Of a stretch of 12,773 nt of DNA, positions 1-7,094 are shown one piece after another. Below the pieces are notes generated by a model. It made no database searches and was not told where the DNA came from. It saw only the letters and a program-made list of their open reading frames with translations. Source of the stretch: Acinetobacter geminorum (GTDB taxonomy: Bacteria > Pseudomonadota > Gammaproteobacteria > Pseudomonadales > Moraxellaceae); assembly GCF_013009345.1 (NCBI RefSeq), contig NZ_JABELE010000007.1, positions 186,038 to 198,810 of the forward strand. The letters run 5' to 3'. A program made the translations under genes and the position numbers. Numbering within the stretch: the first letter of the stretch is position 1; every line of letters begins with the position of its first letter.

Positions 1-63
1 TGTAGCAACTTAGTTTTAAAAGAACAATTTGATGATCATTTAGACAAATGTTTAGTGGACTGA
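1..63 (+). CDS. 3' end of an unidentified gene, C-terminal zinc-finger half
   Basis: Twenty codons followed by a TGA stop at 61-63 run in from outside the window. The peptide ends with a Cys, eleven residues, a His, three residues and a Cys (C1, H13, C17 of the visible part). That spacing is the second half of a UBZ4 (Rad18-type) zinc finger, C-x2-C-x11-H-x3-C; the first Cys would lie just outside the window. In known proteins this finger binds ubiquitin or sits in DNA-repair factors, so in a bacterium it would be only a structural metal site. The frame, stop and spacing are seen; the finger assignment is inferred from 20 residues. The host protein cannot be named. The gene ends one base before the dif-like site. 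Confidence 0.5.
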   Translation, partial: CSNLVLKEQFDDHLDKCLVD

Positions 64-64
64 T

Positions 65-92
65 AGTTCGTATAATGTATATTATGTTAAAT
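65..92 (+). other. dif: chromosomal dif site (XerC/XerD recombination site)
   Basis: An 11-bp XerC arm (AGTTCGTATAA, 65-75), a 6-bp centre (TGTATA, 76-81) and an 11-bp XerD arm (TTATGTTAAAT, 82-92) match the dif architecture. The centre and XerD arm are identical to E. coli dif as I know it, and the XerC arm differs at a few outer bases as is usual between species. XerCD with FtsK resolves chromosome dimers at such a site in the terminus. A plasmid-type pdif site is the alternative, but those usually have different centres and come in pairs around resistance modules. Confidence 0.85.
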
Positions 93-106
93 AGGATATC
101 TAAAGA

Positions 107-139
107 CTGTAGCCTACACAACACTGTTTGTAGCTACAG
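107..139. repeat. stem-loop with 7-bp perfect arms
   Basis: CTGTAGC at 107-113 pairs perfectly with GCTACAG at 133-139 across a 19-nt loop. It ends exactly where the next, longer hairpin begins. There is no T-run, so it does not read as a terminator. It lies between the dif-like site and a second, degenerate Xer-like site. Confidence 0.5.
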
Positions 140-182
140 CTCAGCAACGTGAATTTCTACGATCATAATTCACGTTGCTGAG
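140..182. repeat. strong stem-loop with 16-bp perfect arms
   Basis: CTCAGCAACGTGAATT at 140-155 is perfectly complementary to 167-182, with an 11-nt loop. Neither side has the T-run of an intrinsic terminator. It could be a folded single-strand DNA site, a remnant of a palindromic element end, or a protein-binding palindrome. The pairing is seen directly; the role is unknown. Confidence 0.75.
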
Positions 183-188
183 TATCCT

Positions 189-216
189 AAGTAACATAAT
201 ATAAGTTATGCAGAAA
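189..216 (-). other. degenerate inverted Xer-like site
   Basis: Read on the minus strand this is an XerC-like arm (216-206), a 6-bp centre (205-200) and an XerD-like arm (199-189). Against the reverse complement of an Acinetobacter pdif/dif consensus, the XerD side (AAGTAACATAA on the plus strand) matches 9 of 11 bases. The XerC side (TTATGCAGAAA) matches about 8 of 11, taking a TTATGCGAAAT form recalled from memory. It is opposite in orientation to the dif-like site at 65-92. It may be a decayed Xer site or chance. Confidence 0.35.
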
Positions 217-338
217 TCAGACCGCTACTCGACTTGCGTATCAGTCGAGCTTACGCAAGTCTGCGTGGCTATGACTTCAATGTCTGGGTACATGAGGAAA
301 ATATCACCTATCGCTTCCCGCATAATTTCATCATCTAA
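195..338 (+). pseudogene. 3' remnant of a truncated gene
   Basis: An open frame of 47 codons ends in TAA at 336-338 and has no plausible start codon. In-frame it is closed upstream by TAA at 192-194, inside the Xer-like site. The peptide looks coding-like: balanced, with Trp, Tyr and Phe, and containing DLRISRAY and GYDFNVWVHEE. The frame stops four bases before a strong terminator, as a real gene end would. The overlapping 62-codon frame starting at 208 looks less natural in composition. I infer that the 5' part was lost at or near the Xer-like site. I do not recognise the family. Confidence 0.35.
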
Positions 339-341
339 AGC

Positions 342-383
342 AAAAAATAAGCTGATTGGGAAACCTCCAGCAGCTTATTTTTT
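342..383. terminator. bidirectional intrinsic terminator (adeC side and 195-338 side)
   Basis: Arms at 342-354 (AAAAAATAAGCTG) and 371-383 (CAGCTTATTTTTT) form a 13-bp perfect stem with a 16-nt loop. The A/T ends give a U-run in either direction. It lies 21 bases beyond the adeC stop on the minus strand and just after the remnant stop at 336-338 on the plus strand. Confidence 0.8.
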
Positions 384-403
384 AAGATCGAAATGAAATT
401 ATA

Positions 404-1801
404 TTAGCCTTTAGATATTCCTCCCCCTAAAGCTTTATAGAGTTCAATCAGGTTATTTAGTTTCATTTGCTCAAGTGCAAGTAAACCCTGCTGTGCTGCA
501 TAAGCAGAACGTTGGGCATCTAAAACCGTAAAATAACTATCAACGCCCGCTCTGTAATGTGCCATCGATAGTTTATATGTTGCAGATGTGGCTGAAACTA
601 AACGACGTTGAGCACCTAATCGTTCACCAATATGTGCATGTGTAGCAAGCGCATCATTAACTTCACGGAAAGCTGATTGAATGGCTTTTTCATATTTAGC
701 TAAAGCAATTTTCTGGTCAGTTTCTGCAATTTTAATATTCGTTTTTCTTGTTCCCAAATCAAAAATTGGTAGATCGATACTAGGTCCAATTGACCATGCA
801 AAATTACCAGTTTTAAATAAATCTTTAAGTTCAGTCGATGCATAGCCTGTAGAACCAGTAAGGCTTATGGTCGGAAACATACGTGCTTTCGCAGCCCCAA
901 TACTGGCCCCAGCTGCACGCAACTCATATTCGGCAACTTTAAGATCTGGTCGATGATTTAATAAATCACTTGGCAAACCTGCTGCAAAGTTTTTCTCAAT
1001 GGTAATATTTTGAATAGAATGATCCGGAAGTAAATTCTGCGGAATAGAATAACCTGCTAACAAATCCAGTAAATTTTTTGCCTGTTGGATTTGAGTTTTA
1101 TAAGTTGCAACATCATTTCGAGCAGTCTCTACCGAAATTTGCGCTTGTTTTAATGGAACTTCACTATCAATACCGACATCAAAGCGCTTTTTATTAAGAT
1201 GATAAGAATCAAGTTGAGCTTTTAAAGTCTGCTCTGCAAGGTTTAAATTAGCTTGAGCAAAGGCATAATTTAACCAAACTTGTGTGATATTGCTGATTAA
1301 ACTAATTTGAACTGCTTCGCTCGCACTTTGTGTTGCCAGATAATTATTTAATGCCACATCTTTTAAATTTTTTACACGGCCCCAAAAGTCTAATTCATAT
1401 GCAGTCATTCCTAAACCCACCTGAAATGTTGAAGCTGGGTTATTAGGATTAATAGATGGATTCACTTGCCGTACTGCACTCCCCATTACACCGATAGTAG
1501 GTAACTGGTTATTTTTAGTGATTTGGTATTCTTGCTGTACACGTTCAATATTGAGCGTAGCAGTACGCAAATCACGATTATTATTTAAACTGATTTCAAT
1601 CACCTGTAATAATTTCGGATCAGAAATAAACTCTTTATAACTTTTTTCTGCAATCGTTTTTCCAGAATGATTTTGACTAAAATTTTGAGGAATATGAGAT
1701 GTGATTGCAGGCTGTGGCGCTTGCATATTGACACATGCAACTAAAGTGACTGAGAGTGTAGAAAGAATGAGTCCACGAGATACGATTGCCGATTTAGACA
1801 T
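404..1801 (-). CDS. adeC: AdeC, outer-membrane channel of the AdeABC efflux pump
   Basis: This is a 465-aa OprM/TolC-like outer membrane factor that forms the exit duct for AdeAB. Residues 1-23 are a lipoprotein signal peptide with lipobox LVAC (Cys23). Two outer-membrane efflux repeats follow, at roughly residues 60-260 and 280-455, with the usual long helical stretches rich in Ala and Gln. I chose the ATG at 1801 over the TTG at 1813 because a GGAG lies 7 bases before the ATG and the resulting protein has the known AdeC length. The gene follows adeB after a 76-bp gap holding a hairpin and ends at a strong terminator. adeC is absent from some strains, where another channel (AdeK) can substitute; here it is complete. 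Confidence 0.96.
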   Translation of the reverse strand: MSKSAIVSRGLILSTLSVTLVACVNMQAPQPAITSHIPQNFSQNHSGKTIAEKSYKEFISDPKLLQVIEISLNNNRDLRTATLNIERVQQEYQITKNNQLPTIGVMGSAVRQVNPSINPNNPASTFQVGLGMTAYELDFWGRVKNLKDVALNNYLATQSASEAVQISLISNITQVWLNYAFAQANLNLAEQTLKAQLDSYHLNKKRFDVGIDSEVPLKQAQISVETARNDVATYKTQIQQAKNLLDLLAGYSIPQNLLPDHSIQNITIEKNFAAGLPSDLLNHRPDLKVAEYELRAAGASIGAAKARMFPTISLTGSTGYASTELKDLFKTGNFAWSIGPSIDLPIFDLGTRKTNIKIAETDQKIALAKYEKAIQSAFREVNDALATHAHIGERLGAQRRLVSATSATYKLSMAHYRAGVDSYFTVLDAQRSAYAAQQGLLALEQMKLNNLIELYKALGGGISKG

Positions 1802-1838
1802 AGTATTCTCCAAATAAAGTAAATTTTGTGCATATGAA

Positions 1839-1870
1839 GCATCAGAGGAAATTAAGTATTCCCCTGATGC
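1839..1870 (-). promoter_or_regulatory. hairpin between adeB and adeC
   Basis: In the gap, GCATCAG (1839-1845) pairs with CTGATGC (1864-1870), extended inward by two G-C pairs past a mismatch. The minus-strand transcript has no U-run after it, so it is unlikely to be a full terminator. It could stabilise the adeAB part of the mRNA or lower adeC expression relative to adeB. The structure is seen; the role is inferred. Confidence 0.5.
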
Positions 1871-1877
1871 ATTGAAC

Positions 1878-4800
1878 TTAGGATGAGATTTTTTTCTTAG
1901 AGGAAAATAGCTTTTCTACTGCACCCAAAATGAAGATAAAAAACACGGGAACAAAGAAAATAGCCAGTATGGTTGCTGAAATCATGCCACCAAAAACCCC
2001 TGTACCTAAAGCATGTTGAGTTTCTGAACTTGCACCTGTTGCAATAACCAAAGGAATTACACCACACGTAAATGCAAGAGAAGTCATTAGAATTGGCCGT
2101 AAGCGAAGTTTGGCTGCGGCAACAGTGGCTTCAATCAAACTCATGCCTTCCTCTTTTAGCATTTTCGCAAATTCAACAATCAAAATTGCATTCTTTGCCG
2201 ATAGACCAATAATGGTAATTAGCCCGATTTTGAAGAACACATCATTCATTAAACCTCTAGACATAATGGCAATGATTGCTCCAAAAATACCGAGTGGCAC
2301 AACCAACATCACAGAAAGTGGAATTGCCCAGCTTTCATAGAGTGCAGCCAATACGAGGAAAACAACGAGCATTGATAAACCAAGTAAAAAGGCCATTTGT
2401 GATTCAGACTGTTTTTCCTGTAAGGAAATACCAGTCCACTCGTAGCCAATACCTTTCGGTAATTTAGCAATCAGTTGTTCCATTTCACGCATTGCTTCAC
2501 CTGATGACGTATCGAAGTTAGGAATACCAGCAATACTCAAAGATGGTCGTCCGTTGTAACGATTATATTGTTGTGGTGCTTTATTCCATTGAGGTGTTAC
2601 TACTTCTGATAACGAAACTAATTGACCACTCGAACCCATCACTTTTAAGTTCAAGATATCTTTGAGTTGCATACGTGATTTAGCCTCAACTTGTACAATC
2701 ACTTGTTGCATACGCCCTTGATTAGGGAAGTCATTGATATACATTGAACCCATCGATGTAGAAATGATGTCTGAAACATCAGAAAACTTAACACCGAGCG
2801 CACTAAGCTTTTCGCGGTCAATTTTTAAAGAAATATTGTCACCTTGTGGTAGCCCTTCATTCCAAACCATATAGAACTTCTTATTTTTGGCTGCCATTGC
2901 CATAAGTTCATCTTGAGCAGCCAGTAAAGCAGGCATACCTAAGTTAGCACGGTCTTGTAAACGTAAACTGAAGCCTGAAAAAGTACCCAACTCATCAATA
3001 GAAGGTGGTAATACGGCCATAGTTTCACCTTCCGTACTGTTTGCCATTGAGGTATTAACGGCGCTTGTCATCTTAGATGCAGAGCTAGTCCGCTCTTTGA
3101 AGTCTTTAAGTGTCGTAAAAGCCACAGCTACGTTTTGTCCTGCGCCACTAAAACCCCATCCCAAAATGGTGGTATTACTTTTTACATCGGGATTATCTTT
3201 CAAATTATTTTCAAATTGATTGACTACATTCCGAGTACGCTCTGCGGTTGCATCTGAAGGTAGCTGGAACGAAGTCATGAACCAACCTTGATCTTCCTCT
3301 GGCATAAATGCTGTTGGCCAATATTTCATTCCGGCAAAGGTAATACCGGTAATTACTAAAAAGATCACCATCATTGGAACTGTATGTTTGATGATTTTAA
3401 GCAGCATCAATTCATACTTTTTAGTGACTTTATCGAAACTACGGTCAAACCATGCAAAGAAGCCCTTCTTCTGATGATGCCCATCGATTGGCTTTAAAAT
3501 CGTGGCACAAAGTGCCGGTGTTAAAATAAGTGCCAATAACGCTGAAAATAAAATAGATACCGACATGGTCAAGGTAAACTGTTTATAGATTACCCCTACA
3601 GAACCACTCGCAAATGCCATAGGTAAAAATACTGCAGCCAAGACCAGCGTAATACCAATAATCGGGCTGGTAATCTCTTTCATTGCTTTAGAGGTTGCAT
3701 CTTTAGGACTTAATCCTTCAGTCGCCATAATCCTTTCTACGTTTTCAACAACGACAATCGCATCGTCGACAATAATCCCGATGGCAAGCACCATACCGAA
3801 CATGGTGAGTACGTTAATTGAAAAGCCGGCAAGCAACATCACGGTAAAAGTACCGAGTAAGGCAATAGGCGCCACAATTGCTGGAATAAGCGTATAGCGG
3901 ACATTGTGTAAAAATAGATACATCACAATGAAAACCAGAACCATGGCTTCAAGTAATGTATGAATTACCTTTTCAATTGAAATTTTGACAAACGGCGCGG
4001 TGTCGTAAGGAATACTAAACTCCATGCCTTCCGGTAAATTTAGCTTCAATTCTTCAATTTTTGCTCGAACACCTTCGGCAGTTTTCACGGCGTTAGCTCC
4101 CGGGCTTAATTGAATTGCAGCCGCGGTAGCAGGCTTACCATTTTCCAAAATGGCAAAGTTATATGCTTGTGAACCTATTTCTACATTGGCAACATCAGAT
4201 AATTTAATTACGCTACCGTTAGTTTTACTTTTTAAGCTGATATTTTTAAATTGCTCAAGACTAGACAATTGCCCTTGAGCCGACAACGGAATAGTAATGA
4301 GCTGGCCTTTTTCAGCTGGTAAATCACCAAGTCTGCCGGGTGCAATTTCGACATTATTTTCACGAATGGCATTATTCACATCACTAATCGATAAACCGTA
4401 AGAAACAAGCTTATTCGGGTCGACCCAAATACGCATAGCTTTCTCGGCACCGAAAGATTGAACCTTCCCTACACCTTCGACACGTTTTAGCTCTTCTATA
4501 ACATTTCGAACCAAATAATCACTCAAATCAACTTCGGAATATTGATTATTTGGAGAGTTAATCCCGACCAGCATTAAAAATCCGGACGATGAAGCCTCAA
4601 CCTGTAAACCTTGCTGACGTACAACTTGCGGTAAGCGAGCTTCTACAGCCTTGATTTTATTTTGAACGTCAACCTGAGCCATTTCCACATCTGTGCCTGG
4701 TTTAAACGTAGCCGTAATCTCTGCTGTACCGGAGGTATCTGTTGTCGCACTATAGTAGAGTAGATTTTTTACACCCGATAATTCGCGCTCAATTAAGGTT

Positions 4801-4985
4801 ACAACGCTATCGTTAATGGTTTTAGCTGTAGCACCAGGATAAGTCGCACTAATATTCACCTGTGGCGGGGCCACACTTGGAAAACGTGCAATTGGCAGTT
4901 TAGGAATACTCAGCAATCCAAATATAATAATAAAGATCGCGATAACCCAAGCAAAAACGGGGCGACGAATAAAAAATTGTGACAT
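1878..4985 (-). CDS. adeB: AdeB, RND multidrug efflux transporter
   Basis: AdeB is the inner-membrane proton-driven pump of the tripartite AdeABC system, exporting aminoglycosides, tetracyclines including tigecycline, fluoroquinolones and other drugs. With the ATG at 4985 it is 1035 aa and opens MSQFFIRRPVFAW, the family's usual N-terminus; an ATG one codon earlier (4988) is also possible. Proton-relay Asp407 and Asp408 (GIIVDDAIVVVENV) are present in TM4, and the TM10 lysine lies in GLSAKNAILIVEF. Both halves keep the TM plus periplasmic porter/docking layout, and the frame is unbroken. A GAGGGGG ribosome site lies 10 bases before this ATG. The start shares one base with the adeA stop (TGATG), so translation is probably coupled. 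Confidence 0.98.
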   Translation of the reverse strand: MSQFFIRRPVFAWVIAIFIIIFGLLSIPKLPIARFPSVAPPQVNISATYPGATAKTINDSVVTLIERELSGVKNLLYYSATTDTSGTAEITATFKPGTDVEMAQVDVQNKIKAVEARLPQVVRQQGLQVEASSSGFLMLVGINSPNNQYSEVDLSDYLVRNVIEELKRVEGVGKVQSFGAEKAMRIWVDPNKLVSYGLSISDVNNAIRENNVEIAPGRLGDLPAEKGQLITIPLSAQGQLSSLEQFKNISLKSKTNGSVIKLSDVANVEIGSQAYNFAILENGKPATAAAIQLSPGANAVKTAEGVRAKIEELKLNLPEGMEFSIPYDTAPFVKISIEKVIHTLLEAMVLVFIVMYLFLHNVRYTLIPAIVAPIALLGTFTVMLLAGFSINVLTMFGMVLAIGIIVDDAIVVVENVERIMATEGLSPKDATSKAMKEITSPIIGITLVLAAVFLPMAFASGSVGVIYKQFTLTMSVSILFSALLALILTPALCATILKPIDGHHQKKGFFAWFDRSFDKVTKKYELMLLKIIKHTVPMMVIFLVITGITFAGMKYWPTAFMPEEDQGWFMTSFQLPSDATAERTRNVVNQFENNLKDNPDVKSNTTILGWGFSGAGQNVAVAFTTLKDFKERTSSASKMTSAVNTSMANSTEGETMAVLPPSIDELGTFSGFSLRLQDRANLGMPALLAAQDELMAMAAKNKKFYMVWNEGLPQGDNISLKIDREKLSALGVKFSDVSDIISTSMGSMYINDFPNQGRMQQVIVQVEAKSRMQLKDILNLKVMGSSGQLVSLSEVVTPQWNKAPQQYNRYNGRPSLSIAGIPNFDTSSGEAMREMEQLIAKLPKGIGYEWTGISLQEKQSESQMAFLLGLSMLVVFLVLAALYESWAIPLSVMLVVPLGIFGAIIAIMSRGLMNDVFFKIGLITIIGLSAKNAILIVEFAKMLKEEGMSLIEATVAAAKLRLRPILMTSLAFTCGVIPLVIATGASSETQHALGTGVFGGMISATILAIFFVPVFFIFILGAVEKLFSSKKKISS

Positions 4986-6175
4986 CATGGTTGCGCCCCC
5001 TCAGTTATAGAAGCTTTCTTTTCTATACTTGAAGCATGACTGACCACTGCTGAAGCTTTCCATGCTGCCAATGCCAATTTTTGATTTGGCTTAATACGAT
5101 CAATACCCTCAACAACGACTTTGTCACCCACCTTCAAGCCTTTATTGGCAATATAGTACTGTTCATACTGCTGTCCGATTTCAATAGGACGAACATCAGC
5201 TGACCCTTTAGCGTTGATGACATATACCTGAGGCTCACCATTAATATTGCGTTGAATGGCTTGAGCTGGAACTAATAAAGCTTGTGGGATAGAAGCTCGA
5301 TCAATATTAACTCGTACATACATACCCGGGAGTAGTTTTCTCTCGGTATTGTTTACTTCAATACGGAACGTGACATCACCTGTTTCCGGGTCAACATTAA
5401 TATCTTCAAACAACATTTTTGCTGTGACGTTATAAGGTTGCCCGTGACTATTGGTAATACGAACGGTTTTGTCACTATTTGCTGATAATTCTCCGCTTTG
5501 TAGCGCAGCTTGTAAGCGCTCATACTCACTAACTGATTGCTTTACATCGACATAGACTTTATCAATCTGTTGGATTGTGGCCATGGTATTGGTATCGCCT
5601 TGACCAACCAATGCACCTTCAGTGACAAAAGACTGCCCAATACGCCCTGAGATTGGTGCCCGAACAGTTGCATATTGCAAATTCAAATTTTGTCTAGCAA
5701 GCAATGCTTTCATTTGAGCAACATCAGCTTGGGCCTGACGATATTGAGCTTGAGCATTACTTACTTCCTGCTTGCTAATCGCATTACTTGGTAAAAGCTG
5801 CTCATAACGCTCTAATTGCACTTTTAATCGTGTCACCTCAGCTTCAGCTTTATTGAGTGAGGCTCTATTGCTATTTACATCTGCCTCAAAAGTTTCTGAG
5901 TTAATTTTATATAGAGCTTGCCCTGCTCTAACTTCACTACCTTGCTTAAATAGAACTCTTTCAATAATCCCTCCGACTTGCGGACGTATTTCAGCCGTAC
6001 GGAACGCCTGTACCCGTGCAGGAAGATTTTCACTGAAATTAACCGATTGCGGTTGAATACTTAATACACTGACTTTAGCTGGTGGTGGTTCAGCTTGAGC
6101 CGCTTCTTTTGAACCACACCCCTGTAATACCAGCCCAATAGATAAAAATAAAGGAAGTAAAAGATGCTTTTGCAT
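4985..6175 (-). CDS. adeA: AdeA, periplasmic adaptor of the AdeABC efflux pump
   Basis: AdeA is a 396-aa membrane-fusion lipoprotein that joins AdeB in the inner membrane to AdeC in the outer membrane. Residues 1-20 are a lipoprotein signal ending in LVLQGC (Cys20). The lipoyl/barrel-sandwich halves flank an alpha-helical hairpin of about residues 90-165, rich in Ala, Gln and Glu. A beta-barrel (about 200-290) and a membrane-proximal domain follow. I prefer the ATG at 6175 to the TTG at 6184 because it gives a standard signal peptide and the known length; its ribosome site is weak. It is first in the adeABC operon and is transcribed away from adeR across a 145-bp control region. Confidence 0.97.
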   Translation of the reverse strand: MQKHLLLPLFLSIGLVLQGCGSKEAAQAEPPPAKVSVLSIQPQSVNFSENLPARVQAFRTAEIRPQVGGIIERVLFKQGSEVRAGQALYKINSETFEADVNSNRASLNKAEAEVTRLKVQLERYEQLLPSNAISKQEVSNAQAQYRQAQADVAQMKALLARQNLNLQYATVRAPISGRIGQSFVTEGALVGQGDTNTMATIQQIDKVYVDVKQSVSEYERLQAALQSGELSANSDKTVRITNSHGQPYNVTAKMLFEDINVDPETGDVTFRIEVNNTERKLLPGMYVRVNIDRASIPQALLVPAQAIQRNINGEPQVYVINAKGSADVRPIEIGQQYEQYYIANKGLKVGDKVVVEGIDRIKPNQKLALAAWKASAVVSHASSIEKKASITEGAQP

Positions 6176-6206
6176 ACTGTCCAAACCTAGTGAGTTTTTG
6201 ATGCTG

Positions 6207-6236
6207 ACATTATTTTTGATGAGTGTGTAGGGATAA
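6207..6236 (-). promoter_or_regulatory. possible adeABC promoter
   Basis: On the minus strand a weak -35 (TTATCC, 6236-6231) and a weak -10 (TAATGT, 6212-6207) are 18 bases apart, and the AdeR repeat lies just upstream of the -35. Poor core elements next to an activator site fit an activated promoter. The assignment rests on position and partial consensus only. Confidence 0.3.
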
Positions 6237-6242
6237 TCACTA

Positions 6243-6263
6243 AAGTGTGGAGTAAGTGTGGAG
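6243..6263. promoter_or_regulatory. AdeR operator: direct repeat in the adeA-adeR gap
   Basis: AAGTGTGGAG occurs twice, at 6243-6252 and 6254-6263, with a 1-base spacer, so the repeat period is 11 bp, about one helical turn. This 10-bp intercistronic repeat is the published AdeR binding motif as I recall it. Both copies are perfect. It sits between the divergent adeABC and adeRS promoters and can serve both. Confidence 0.88.
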
Positions 6264-6320
6264 AAATACCGATAATTTAGCGTATGATGAGTTGAAGCAC
6301 TTTGTATAGCCAGATTTTCT

Positions 6321-7064
6321 ATGTTTGATCATTCTTTTTCTTTTGATTACCAACATAAAGTTATCCTCGTTGTGGAAGATGACTACGACATTGGCGACAT
6401 TATTGAAAATTATTTAAAACGTGAAGGAATGACGGTTATTCGTGCCATGAATGGAAAGCAAGCAATTGAATTGCACGCTAGCCAACCTATCGATTTAATC
6501 TTACTTGATATTAAATTACCCGAGCTCAACGGCTGGGACGTGTTAAATAAAATACGTCAGAAAGCTCAAACTCCCGTGATTATGCTGACGGCGCTAGATC
6601 AAGATATTGATAAGGTTATGGCATTACGCATAGGTGCAGATGACTTTGTGGTTAAGCCTTTTAACCCAAATGAAGTCGTTGCTAGAGTTCAGGCAGTGCT
6701 AAGAAGAACTCAATTTGCAAACAAAACATCCACTAAAAATAAAATCTACAAAAACATTGAAATTGATACAGACACTCATAGTGTTTATCTTCACTCCGAA
6801 AATAAAAAAATATTGCTTAATCTGACGCTGACTGAATATAAAATTATTTCCTTCATGATTGACCAGCCCCACAAGGTATTTACACGTGGTGAGCTCATGA
6901 ATCATTGTATGAATGATAGTGATGCATTAGAACGAACCGTAGATAGCCATGTGAGTAAGCTGAGAAAAAAACTAGAAGAACAAGGCATATTTCAAATGTT
7001 AGTTAATGTGCGTGGCGTGGGATATAGGCTAGATAATCCCCTAGCTATAAAAGATGATGCCTAA
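6321..7064 (+). CDS. adeR: AdeR, response regulator of adeABC
   Basis: AdeR is a 247-aa OmpR/PhoB-type response regulator that controls adeABC. The receiver domain spans about residues 13-130, with acidic pocket E19-D20-D21, phospho-acceptor D63 (LILLDIKLPE), T90 and K112. The winged-helix DNA-binding domain spans about 145-240 and ends in the typical VRGVGYRL. Positions where resistance substitutions are reported (D20, A91, P116) carry the ordinary residues. The gene is divergent from adeA and 30 bp upstream of adeS, forming a two-gene operon. The ribosome site before the ATG is poor. No insertion sequence interrupts the upstream region. Confidence 0.97.
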   Translation: MFDHSFSFDYQHKVILVVEDDYDIGDIIENYLKREGMTVIRAMNGKQAIELHASQPIDLILLDIKLPELNGWDVLNKIRQKAQTPVIMLTALDQDIDKVMALRIGADDFVVKPFNPNEVVARVQAVLRRTQFANKTSTKNKIYKNIEIDTDTHSVYLHSENKKILLNLTLTEYKIISFMIDQPHKVFTRGELMNHCMNDSDALERTVDSHVSKLRKKLEEQGIFQMLVNVRGVGYRLDNPLAIKDDA

Positions 7065-7094
7065 ATAATATTAAAAATAGCTAGGGAATATTTT

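Noticed and set aside
140..182. Intrinsic terminator
   Set aside because: The stem is strong but no T-run follows on either strand.
65..216. A pdif module (mobile segment between two Xer sites)
   Set aside because: Only 96 bp of non-coding DNA lies between the sites, and the second site is degenerate.
208..396. 62-codon plus-strand frame starting at an ATG
   Set aside because: It runs through the terminator hairpin and has poor composition; the overlapping frame ending at 338 looks more like coding sequence.
6185..6320. Insertion sequence such as ISAba1 driving adeABC or adeRS
   Set aside because: The gap is only 145 bp from the adeA ATG, has no IS terminal repeats, and holds the normal AdeR repeat.
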